Assembly (NCBI GenBank): GCA_029213105.1
Contig: JARGNS010000107.1
Span: forward strand, 1-9,476
Source: Planctomycetota bacterium
GTDB lineage: Bacteria > Planctomycetota > PLA2 > JAEUHO01
Length of the DNA: 9,476 nucleotides
Direction of reading: 5' to 3'
In this document: positions 1 to 5,330 of the stretch, one piece after another
How positions within the stretch are numbered: the first letter of the stretch is position 1
Layout: every line of letters begins with the position of its first letter
Notes under the pieces: model-generated
What the model saw: the letters and a program-made list of their open reading frames with translations, nothing else
Told to the model about the DNA's origin: nothing
Database searches by the model: none
Position numbers and translations under genes: made by a program

Positions 1-343
1 CGAGCCCCCCGGTGTTCACGAGCTCGGACTCGGGCGGCTTGTACGAGTAGTCGATGATCGAGTCGAACTCCTGCTGCCGTACCTGGATCCCATCGACATC
101 GGGCACCGTCTCCACCGGCATGTCGCCACGCGGATCGGCTGCCGCCGCGTCGGCCTCAGGCGGCGCCGGCTCCGATGGCGCAGCTGCCGCGACCGGCACC
201 AGGAGCGGCTCACCGGCTTCGGCTGCATCGACGGCGTGGTAGCGCTTGGTCGCTTGCTGGATGTGCCCCACCCGCAGGTGGAAGCACTCATCGTACGCCG
301 CGAGGACCGGGTCCTTGGCTTCATCGGCAGCATCGGGGGGCAT
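1..343 (-). CDS. Unrecognised protein, C-terminal part cut off by window edge
   Basis: An open minus-strand frame runs from an ATG at 343 to the left edge with no stop (114 full codons), so the C-terminus lies outside the window. A TGA in the same frame about 45 bases upstream bounds the start. GGAG lies 9 bases before the ATG at 343; a second in-frame ATG at 352 is possible, but the ribosome site would then touch it. The protein begins MPPDAADEAKDP, has a mixed helical stretch (around YDECFHLRVGHIQQATKRYH, residues 17-36), then an Ala/Pro/Glu-rich linker (about 50-75), then an acidic segment ending in a Tyr/Pro-rich region. There is no signal peptide or membrane segment. Codon third positions are GC-rich, as in the recognised genes, which supports coding. 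I do not recognise the family and assign no function. It is divergent from the small lipoprotein gene. Confidence 0.6.
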   Translation of the reverse strand, partial: MPPDAADEAKDPVLAAYDECFHLRVGHIQQATKRYHAVDAAEAGEPLLVPVAAAAPSEPAPPEADAAAADPRGDMPVETVPDVDGIQVRQQEFDSIIDYSYKPPESELVNTGGL

Positions 344-386
344 CGGAGGCATCTCCACGCGGGACGGTGGCGTGCCCCGCACGGTA

Positions 387-408
387 GATCACCCGCTCGC
401 GGGGGATC
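387..408. repeat. Imperfect inverted repeat in divergent spacer
   Basis: GATC-A-CCCGC and GCGGG-G-GATC form a near-perfect inverted repeat around TC, with one A/G mismatch per arm. It lies 35-44 bases upstream of the two possible starts of the minus-strand partial gene, and about 100 bases upstream of the small lipoprotein gene. It could be an operator or an RNA hairpin. In DNA this GC-rich, short matches also arise by chance. Confidence 0.25.
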
Positions 409-430
409 AAGGCCGTGGCGCGTTGTTTGT

Positions 431-443
431 TTCGTGGAACGAA
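431..443. promoter_or_regulatory. Short perfect palindrome, possible operator
   Basis: TTCGT and ACGAA flank a 3-base spacer (GGA) directly after the T-rich TTGTTTGTTT, the only AT-leaning stretch in the 154-bp spacer between the left-edge gene and the small lipoprotein. This is where a promoter for the lipoprotein would be expected, but I could not pick out a convincing -35/-10 pair. The operator reading rests only on symmetry and position. Confidence 0.22.
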
Positions 444-506
444 GGGCCACCGAAGGCTTGCCGGAGCCCCGGGGCGCCGGTATCACCGCCCTCGGAGGAT
501 CCCCCC

Positions 507-680
507 ATGAACGCACTTCGCACCCTCGCCATCGTCGCCGCCCTGCTCGGCGGCCTCGCCCTCTCCGCCTGCAACAGCAGTGGCGGTGGCTGCTGCAGCT
601 CGGGCGACTGCGGCTGCTCGGCCGATCGCAACTGCTGCGACGGCTGCCGCACCGGCCAGGGCTGCAACTGCAACAAGTAG
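507..680 (+). CDS. Tiny Cys-rich lipoprotein (57 aa)
   Basis: The start is the ATG at 507, with GGAGG at 494-498 giving good ribosome-site spacing; the frame is open further upstream but without signal-like sequence. Residues 1-21 are a textbook lipoprotein signal (Asn-Ala-Leu-Arg, hydrophobic core) ending in the lipobox LSAC, so Cys22 should be lipidated after signal peptidase II cleavage. The mature chain is only 36 residues and holds nine more Cys, arranged as CC, CxC, CC, xxC and CxC separated by Gly, Ser, Asp and Asn. This density resembles metallothioneins and other metal-thiolate peptides, but there is no CxxCH heme motif and I recognise no named family. Asn follows the lipidated Cys, so an inner-membrane retention signal (Asp) is absent. 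It is convergent with the nap operon and probably transcribed alone. Metal binding is an inference from composition only. Confidence 0.75.
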   Translation: MNALRTLAIVAALLGGLALSACNSSGGGCCSSGDCGCSADRNCCDGCRTGQGCNCNK

Positions 681-690
681 GGGCGTTGGC

Positions 691-715
691 GAGATCCTGA
701 CGCGGTCAGGATCTC
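691..715. terminator. 11-bp stem-loop between convergent genes, likely bidirectional terminator
   Basis: GAGATCCTGAC (691-701) and GTCAGGATCTC (705-715) are exact reverse complements around GCG. The hairpin begins 10 bases after the stop of the small lipoprotein gene and lies 24 bases beyond the end of the minus-strand nap operon, so it can act on both converging transcripts. No T-tract follows on either strand, so it is not a canonical intrinsic terminator and may act mainly as a 3'-end stabiliser or Rho-linked barrier. Confidence 0.55.
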
Positions 716-752
716 GGCCCGGTCAGGATCTTGGCCCGGTCAGGCCCCTGAC
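704..752. repeat. 17-bp tandem repeat (two copies plus a partial) overlapping the hairpin
   Basis: GGTCAGGATCTCGGCCC (704-720) is followed directly by GGTCAGGATCTTGGCCC (721-737), differing at one base, and then by the partial copy GGTCAGG (738-744). The partial copy runs into CCTGAC, so GTCAGG and CCTGAC (739-752) form a second small inverted repeat. The right arm of the 691-715 hairpin is part of the first unit, so each copy could in principle pair with the left arm. The stop codon of the 104-aa gene (TGA, 742-740 on the minus strand) lies inside the third, partial unit. Confidence 0.75.
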
Positions 753-1054
753 GCCTCGTCGGGCTGCAGGTCATCCTCGGCGACGCGCACCAGGCGCACC
801 AGGGCCCCGCCCCCACCGTCCGGCAACAGCGTGTCGAGCCAGGTGCGGCCCTCGAACCGGTAGCGCACCAAGGCGCGCCGGGCCGAGCCCTGCTCCAGGG
901 CGGCGAAAGCCTCGTCCAGCCGGCACGCGCGCGTGCCCTGCTCGTCCTCGAGCTGCACGGCGAACACCTCGGCCACGGCCGAGAGATCGCGCAGCAACTC
1001 CGCCCGGTCCTGCGGACCGAGCGTCGCGTGCAGCAGCGGTGCCGCCGCGCTCAC
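740..1054 (-). CDS. Unrecognised 104-aa protein, last gene of the nap operon
   Basis: The start is a GTG at 1054 whose GTGA overlaps the stop of the tetraheme cytochrome gene, a usual sign of translational coupling. The same frame stays open upstream inside the cytochrome gene, but that part is a shadow of the heme-protein frame. The protein begins VSAAAPLLHATLGPQDRAEL (first residue read as Met). It has a likely helical N-terminal half rich in Leu, Ala, Glu and Arg, then a stretch that looks like beta strands (ARRALVRYRFEGRTWLDTLL, then GGGGALVRLVRVAEDD), and an acidic tail. It has no Cys outside one near residue 44, no signal peptide and no membrane segment, so it is probably cytoplasmic. 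I recognise no family and it is not one of the usual Nap proteins (E, F, G, H, L) by sequence. Position suggests a role in assembly or regulation of the nitrate reductase. Confidence 0.65.
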   Translation of the reverse strand: MSAAAPLLHATLGPQDRAELLRDLSAVAEVFAVQLEDEQGTRACRLDEAFAALEQGSARRALVRYRFEGRTWLDTLLPDGGGGALVRLVRVAEDDLQPDEASGA

Positions 1055-1869
1055 CGACCGCCCACTGTCGGCGGCGGCAGGAAGGCCGGCGTGGAGAGGC
1101 CCCGGCCAGGATGCGCGCCATCCTGGATGGGCGCATGGCACTGCAGGCAACTGCGCCGCTCGGGGTGTGATGTCTGCATGCCGGGCCAGCCGTGGGCGCC
1201 ATGGCATGCCATGCAGTTGCTTCGCATCTGGAGCGTGTGTGGGACCGCGGGCGGAGCCCCGGGTGTGGCGCGCGGGCCGGAGCGCGGTGCGGCGACACCC
1301 TTCCAGGCGCTCTCCGCCAGCATGCCGCCCCGCTCGCCCGCAAGGAACGCGGGCGCGGCCGCGGCATGACACTGCGTGCAGTTCGTCAGGTACGGATGCG
1401 GCAGGTTCTTGGCCGTACGCGTCCCGATCTTCAGTGCTTCGCCGTGGCAGGCGAGGCACGAGAGATCATCCAGCCCGTGCGCCGCGTGCGGGATCACGGG
1501 CGGCGCCCCGTTGTAGGCACGCCGCGAGGCACGCTCGTCGAGCGAGCGGCCGCGGGCAGCCTCGTCAATCACCGGCTTCCCGGTCGGCGCCGCCATCGTC
1601 GCCGTCATGGCGGCCCACGTCTGGAGTGCGCGATCCGCGCGCAGGGCGCCGGCGCCGACCTCGTCATAGGTCAGGGCCGGCAGGCCGCCCCCCGGGACAT
1701 TCGCGGGTTTCGCGGCACGCCCCGCATCCGTGAGCCCGGGTGAGCCCTCGGGAACGCCCGCACGCAAGCCCACGACATAGCCGACGACGGCCAACGCCAC
1801 GGCGCCCGCCAGGATCAACTTGTTGCGCCGGCGAACGAGCCCCGCGTCGGTGTAGCTCTGGGCATCCAT
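1051..1869 (-). CDS. Membrane-anchored tetraheme cytochrome c with two NapB-like modules
   Basis: This is a 272-residue c-type cytochrome, probably the electron donor to NapA. Residues 17-35 form an uncleaved-looking membrane segment after RRRNK, so the heme part faces the periplasm. Four CxxCH motifs are visible: CLACH (138-142), CTQCH (164-168), CMACH (219-223) and CLQCH (241-245). The motif PPVIPH (123-128) before heme 1 and PPAVPH (206-211) before heme 3 both match the PPxIPH that precedes the first heme of diheme NapB; RAYNGAPPVIPH is especially NapB-like. Classical NapB is a soluble diheme protein of roughly 150 residues. This one looks like two NapB diheme units in tandem behind a membrane anchor, with a Pro-rich tail (FLPPPT). 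The ATG at 1869 is 4 bases after the napA stop and has AAGAAGGGG upstream. It is not NapC-like: it lacks that family's compact four-heme N-terminal layout. Heme binding is near certain; the duplication is my reading. Confidence 0.9.
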   Translation of the reverse strand: MDAQSYTDAGLVRRRNKLILAGAVALAVVGYVVGLRAGVPEGSPGLTDAGRAAKPANVPGGGLPALTYDEVGAGALRADRALQTWAAMTATMAAPTGKPVIDEAARGRSLDERASRRAYNGAPPVIPHAAHGLDDLSCLACHGEALKIGTRTAKNLPHPYLTNCTQCHAAAAPAFLAGERGGMLAESAWKGVAAPRSGPRATPGAPPAVPHTLQMRSNCMACHGAHGWPGMQTSHPERRSCLQCHAPIQDGAHPGRGLSTPAFLPPPTVGGR

Positions 1870-1873
1870 GCGA

Positions 1874-4255
1874 TCAGCGCCCCTTCTTCCGGATCCGGGC
1901 TGCACACTTCTTGTAGTCGGGCTGCTTCGAGAACGGATCGTGCAGGTGCAGCGTGACGTCGTTGATGCGACGGGTCTCGTCGAAGAACGGCACGAAGATC
2001 GAGCCCTCCGGCGGACGCCCGCGGCCCTTCGTCCAGACGGGCAGCTCCGTCGTGCCACGGCGCGACTCCACGATCACGACCTCGCCGTCGGATACGCCCA
2101 GCGCCTGGGCATCCTCGGGGTGCACCTCGACGTAGGCCGTCGGCATGGCGCGCGCCAGCGGCGCCACGCGGCGCGTCATCGTGCCCGTATGCCAATGCTC
2201 GAGCACGCGGCCCGTGCAGAGCCACAGCGGGTACTCCCCGTCAGGCATCTCCGGCGGCGGCTTGTAGTCGTGGACCCCGATCTGCGCGCGGCCATCGCCG
2301 GACGTGGAGTGGTAGAACTCGAAGTCCTGGCCTTCCTTCACGTAGGGATCGTCGAACGCGGAGAAGCGGAAGCGCGTCTCACGCCAGGACCCGTCCTTCT
2401 GCTCCACGACCGGCCAGCGCAGGCCGCGCGTCTTCACGTACTCGTCGTAGGGCGCGATGTCCTTGTGCTTCATCCGCGTGAAGGGGCGGTACTCCTCGAC
2501 GAGCGCCTTGTCGACGTTCATGTCGTAGTAGTGCTCCCACTTCCAGACGGGCACGGCCTTGCCGTTCTCGTCTGCCACATGGAAGAGGAACTTGCCGTCC
2601 TTGTCCTTCATGCCCGGGTGACCGAGTTCCATGAGGCGGTGGGCAATGGCGATCGTCATCCAGCAATCGTCGCGCGCGTCCCCCGGCGGATTCACCTGCT
2701 TGAACCACTGCTGGGTGCGGCGCTCGGAGTTGCCGAACACACCGTTCTTCTCGACCCACATCGACGCGGGCAGGATCAGGTCCGCCAGCCAGGTCGTGGC
2801 CGTCGGATAGACCTCGGAGACGATCAGGAACTTCTCTTTCAGCCCCTTCTTGTCGTTGAAGAGGTGATTGAGGTTCGGCAGCGTCTGGCCGGGGTTGGTG
2901 ACCTGCACGAAGATCGTGTCGATGTCGCCACCCTCGGCGCTCGGCGACGTGAACTGCTCCCACATCTTGACCGTGTGGTAGCCGGGCTTCCCGTTGATCC
3001 GGCCCTTGGGGAGGTTCCAGAGATCCTCGCACTGCGTGCGGTGGGCCTCCTTGGCGACCAGACGTCCACCGGGCAGGGCGTGGGCCAGCGTGCCGACCTC
3101 GCGCACCGTGCCGCACGCGGACGGCTGCCCCGTCAGGCTCGTCGGCGCATCGCCGGGCTTCCCGAAGTGGCCGCTGAACAGGTGTACGCCGTGCACCAGG
3201 CTGTTCACCGCGGTGCCCATCGTGTGCTGGTTCATGCCCATGCACCACAGGCTCGTGATCTTGAGCTTCCGATCGCCGAAGAGCTTGGCCAGCATCTCGA
3301 TCTTCTCGGCGGGAATGCCGGAGAGTTCCTCGACCACCTCGGGGGTGTACTTCGCGATGCCCTCGCTCCACGTGTCGAAGTCGATGGCCTCACCCTTGAG
3401 CGTGGGCTTGCCCGCCTGCAGCGCGCGGAAGTTGCAGTGCTTCTTGACGAACTCCTTGTCCCACGTCCCGTGGTGGCGCAGGCGGTTCAGGATGCCGAGC
3501 GCGATCGCGACGTCGCCGTGGGGCTTCATCTCGAGGTACTCGTCTGCCTGATCGGTCGTGCGGGTGCGGCGCGTGCCGATGTCGATGACCTTGACGGTCT
3601 CACCGCGCGAGCGGCGGTCGATGACGCGCGAGAACAGCACGGGGTGCATCTCGGCAGGGTTGTTGCCCCACGTGATGAGCACGTCGCAGCCGGCCGGCTC
3701 ATCCACGCCGTAGGTGGCAATGAAGCCCGTCACGGCCGACGCCATGCAGAGGCGGGCATTCGGATCGATGTGGTTGTTGGCGAGGCCGCCCTTCATGAAC
3801 TTCTGCGCGGCGTAGCCCTCGGGGATCGTCCACTGGCCCGAGCCGTAGAACGCGAAGCGCTCCGGCGCCTTCATGATCCGCTTGGCGGCGATGTCCAGCG
3901 CTTCGTCCCAGCTGATCGGCACGAAGCCGTCGCCCTTGCGGAGCAGCGGCTCGGTGAGCCGATCCTTGCCGTAGAGCGCCATGCCCACGTGGTAGCCCTT
4001 CACGCAGAGCAGGCCTTTGTTGACGTCGGCCTTGGGGTCACCGGCGATCGCCACGACGCGGTCATCCTTGACACCGACCTGGACGTGGCAGCCCGTACCG
4101 CAGAAGCGACACGGAGCCTTGTCCCACGTGAGCCCGTCGTCGACGGAAGCGCCATCATCGCCCGCCAGCGCCACCGAGGCCGGCACCACGGCGGCGGCCG
4201 CCGCGGCCATGGCTGCGCTCTTGAGGAACGATCGACGATCTGTACCTGCCCCCAT
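1874..4255 (-). CDS. napA: Periplasmic nitrate reductase catalytic subunit
   Basis: NapA reduces nitrate to nitrite in the periplasm with a Mo-bis-MGD cofactor and one [4Fe-4S] cluster. The 793-residue protein begins with a Tat signal (DRRSFLKSA, residues 6-14, then an Ala-rich core). The cluster ligands are CRFCGTGC (Cys49, 52, 56) and Cys84 in LLCVKG, with the conserved Lys86 that sits between cluster and cofactor in this family. The Mo ligand is Cys170 in NARLCMASA, the hallmark of NapA. The C-terminus (KQPDYKKCAARI) also follows the family. Length lies between monomeric NapA (about 750) and enterobacterial NapA (about 830). The ATG at 4255 shares its A with the napD stop (TGATG) and has AAGGAG about 7 bases upstream; an in-frame GTG directly before it is an alternative start. 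No frameshift or missing ligand is seen. Assimilatory NasA and formate dehydrogenase are less likely given Tat export, napD and the cytochrome. Confidence 0.97.
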   Translation of the reverse strand: MGAGTDRRSFLKSAAMAAAAAAVVPASVALAGDDGASVDDGLTWDKAPCRFCGTGCHVQVGVKDDRVVAIAGDPKADVNKGLLCVKGYHVGMALYGKDRLTEPLLRKGDGFVPISWDEALDIAAKRIMKAPERFAFYGSGQWTIPEGYAAQKFMKGGLANNHIDPNARLCMASAVTGFIATYGVDEPAGCDVLITWGNNPAEMHPVLFSRVIDRRSRGETVKVIDIGTRRTRTTDQADEYLEMKPHGDVAIALGILNRLRHHGTWDKEFVKKHCNFRALQAGKPTLKGEAIDFDTWSEGIAKYTPEVVEELSGIPAEKIEMLAKLFGDRKLKITSLWCMGMNQHTMGTAVNSLVHGVHLFSGHFGKPGDAPTSLTGQPSACGTVREVGTLAHALPGGRLVAKEAHRTQCEDLWNLPKGRINGKPGYHTVKMWEQFTSPSAEGGDIDTIFVQVTNPGQTLPNLNHLFNDKKGLKEKFLIVSEVYPTATTWLADLILPASMWVEKNGVFGNSERRTQQWFKQVNPPGDARDDCWMTIAIAHRLMELGHPGMKDKDGKFLFHVADENGKAVPVWKWEHYYDMNVDKALVEEYRPFTRMKHKDIAPYDEYVKTRGLRWPVVEQKDGSWRETRFRFSAFDDPYVKEGQDFEFYHSTSGDGRAQIGVHDYKPPPEMPDGEYPLWLCTGRVLEHWHTGTMTRRVAPLARAMPTAYVEVHPEDAQALGVSDGEVVIVESRRGTTELPVWTKGRGRPPEGSIFVPFFDETRRINDVTLHLHDPFSKQPDYKKCAARIRKKGR

Positions 4256-4524
4256 CACTCATCTCCTTCATGCAGGACGACTGCGGCACGCTCTTCTTCG
4301 GGCGCGACGTAGGCAACTTCGAGGTTCTCGATACCCGGGTGCGCCAGCAGCGCCTCGCAGAGCTCGTGGCCCTGGCCGAGGGTGTCCGTGGTCGCGACGA
4401 CGGCCAACCGGAGCCCCTCGCGGGGGCCTTCTTCGATGCGCGGATCGCTCCGCAACAGCTCCTCGGCCGCGCGGCGCGAGACCGCATCGCTCGAGAGGGA
4501 AAGGACGAGTCCGCCGACAGCCAT
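4255..4524 (-). CDS. napD: NapD, chaperone for NapA maturation
   Basis: NapD proteins are small cytoplasmic ferredoxin-fold chaperones that bind the Tat signal of NapA and hold export until the cofactor is inserted. This 89-residue protein has the family pattern: a first strand (VGGLVLSLS), a helix (SRRAAEELL), a 'DPRI' turn, a strand followed by helix (RLAVVATTD, then GHELCEALLAHPGIENLEV) and an acidic tail (APEEERAAVVLHEGDE). Length is close to the enterobacterial protein (about 87 residues). The ATG at 4524 has GAGGAG 8 bases upstream. It is the first gene of the minus-strand operon and overlaps napA by one base, with the napA ribosome site inside its last codons. Assignment rests on size, pattern and position next to napA, since NapD sequences diverge strongly. 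Confidence 0.87.
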   Translation of the reverse strand: MAVGGLVLSLSSDAVSRRAAEELLRSDPRIEEGPREGLRLAVVATTDTLGQGHELCEALLAHPGIENLEVAYVAPEEERAAVVLHEGDE

Positions 4525-4580
4525 GGGTTCGTCTCCTCGGGTTGACGGCCGTGACGGTACCGGGCCGCCTCACAGAGAAA

Positions 4581-4604
4581 AAGATAAAACGATGGTTTAC
4601 TCTT
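4581..4604. promoter_or_regulatory. Imperfect palindrome, candidate operator for the Rrf2 regulator
   Basis: The left arm AAGATAAAAC (4581-4590) and right arm GTTTACTCTT (4595-4604) are reverse complements at 8 of 10 positions around GATG. The length and AT-rich, dyad form fit operators of Rrf2-family regulators such as NsrR and IscR, one of which is encoded in the plus-strand operon. It abuts the proposed -35 of that operon, so a bound protein would block it. The link to the regulator is inferred. Confidence 0.4.
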
Positions 4605-4630
4605 GAATAGTGCCGTCCCGGATCTAGAGT
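4603..4630 (+). promoter_or_regulatory. Candidate sigma70 promoter for the plus-strand operon
   Basis: TTGAAT (4603-4608) and TAGAGT (4625-4630) are separated by 16 bases, giving 4 of 6 matches to each consensus hexamer. Transcription would begin near 4637, upstream of the ATG at 4680. That would exclude the longer GTG start at 4629 for the first gene, which agrees with the lipoprotein signal starting at 4680. Confidence 0.4.
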
Positions 4631-4679
4631 GCCCGTCGTCGGTGGTCGCGGAGGCCCCGGCCGATCCACCGGAATTGCC

Positions 4680-5330
4680 ATGGAACGCACCCAGTGCCCC
4701 AACGGACGCCTCTCGCGCCCGCTCCTCGTCTTGGCGCTTGCCGGGCTTGCCCCTGCCCTCGCGCTGCTGCTGAGCGCGTGCGGCGGTGATGTAGCGCCCG
4801 AGACCGCCCCCGCCGGGCAGGTGGCGGCCTCGGCGCCGACCGGCGTCCACATCCGGACCGTCCCGGGTGTCCCGACGATCCCGGCAGGCCCGATCGATGC
4901 GCGCGGCCACCAGGCCCGCGTCGCCTGCTCGACCTGCCACTCCATCAAGGCCCCCGACACCACGCGCAAGACGGGCGCGGAGCTGACCGCCTTCCACCAG
5001 GGCCTCCAGGTCGCCCACGGAAGCCTGAGCTGCCTCTCCTGCCACAACGAAGACGATTACGACTCCCTGCGCCTCGCTGACGGCCACCGGGTGCCCTTCG
5101 AGCGCGTGATGGACCTCTGCGCCCAGTGCCACGGTCCCCAGGCCCGCGACTACGCCCATGGAGCCCACGGCGGGATGTCCGGCTACTGGGACACCACGCG
5201 TGGCCTCCAGACCCGCAACCAGTGCACGCACTGCCACGCCCCCCACGCCCCCGCGTATCCGGCGATGAAGCCGACCTTCAAGCCGCGTGACCGCTTCCTC
5301 CCCCCCACCCGGGAATCGAACGATGACTGA
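4680..5330 (+). CDS. Tetraheme cytochrome c lipoprotein
   Basis: A 216-residue exported c-type cytochrome, likely the electron exit of the quinol module encoded just downstream. A hydrophobic signal (about residues 14-31) ends in the lipobox LSAC, so Cys34 should be lipidated and the protein tethered to a membrane facing the periplasm. Four CxxCH motifs follow: CSTCH (83-87), CLSCH (118-122), CAQCH (147-151) and CTHCH (182-186). Extra His residues (for example 77, 106, 113, 136, 160, 163 and 189) could supply distal ligands. The tail CHAPHAPAYP...FKPRDRFLPP recalls the end of NapB and of the tetraheme protein on the other strand. By position it corresponds to DsrJ or NrfB, but DsrJ is triheme and NrfB pentaheme, so I give no symbol. 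The ATG at 4680 has only a weak GGA upstream; the frame is open back to a GTG at 4629, but the extra residues would spoil the signal peptide. Its end overlaps the next gene by 8 bases. Confidence 0.9.
   Translation: MERTQCPNGRLSRPLLVLALAGLAPALALLLSACGGDVAPETAPAGQVAASAPTGVHIRTVPGVPTIPAGPIDARGHQARVACSTCHSIKAPDTTRKTGAELTAFHQGLQVAHGSLSCLSCHNEDDYDSLRLADGHRVPFERVMDLCAQCHGPQARDYAHGAHGGMSGYWDTTRGLQTRNQCTHCHAPHAPAYPAMKPTFKPRDRFLPPTRESNDD

Larger units (their letters stand above)
4525..4679. promoter_or_regulatory. Divergent promoter region of the nap and cytochrome-NrfD operons
   Basis: These 155 bases separate napD (minus) from the tetraheme lipoprotein gene (plus) and are the only sizeable gap between the two operons, so both main promoters should lie here. 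Most of it is GC-rich, but 4571-4610 is markedly AT-rich, with an A-rich run (GAGAAAAAGATAAAA). I saw no clear FNR-type TTGAT-N4-ATCAA box. On the minus strand TATCTT (4586-4581) could serve as a -10 for napD, but no good -35 matches it. Confidence 0.6.

Noticed and set aside
16..516. 166-codon minus-strand frame at the left edge
   Set aside because: Its translation is Arg/Ser/Pro-rich and its start lies in the small lipoprotein gene. The neighbouring frame from 343 down has a ribosome site and natural composition and is the better call.
246..680. Longer version of the small lipoprotein starting at 246
   Set aside because: The extra N-terminal 87 residues lack any signal-like sequence and overlap the left-edge gene. 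The ATG at 507 has a GGAGG site and begins a lipoprotein signal.
1051..2058. Longer version of the NapB-like cytochrome starting inside napA
   Set aside because: The extra residues are an Arg/Ser-rich shadow of the napA end. The ATG at 1869, with a ribosome site, starts right before the membrane segment.
1868..4312. Very long plus-strand open frame (814 codons) antisense to napA
   Set aside because: It is the mirror of napA in GC-rich DNA. Its translation is a low-complexity mix of His, Arg, Val, Leu and Asp with no motif, while the opposite strand carries every NapA ligand.
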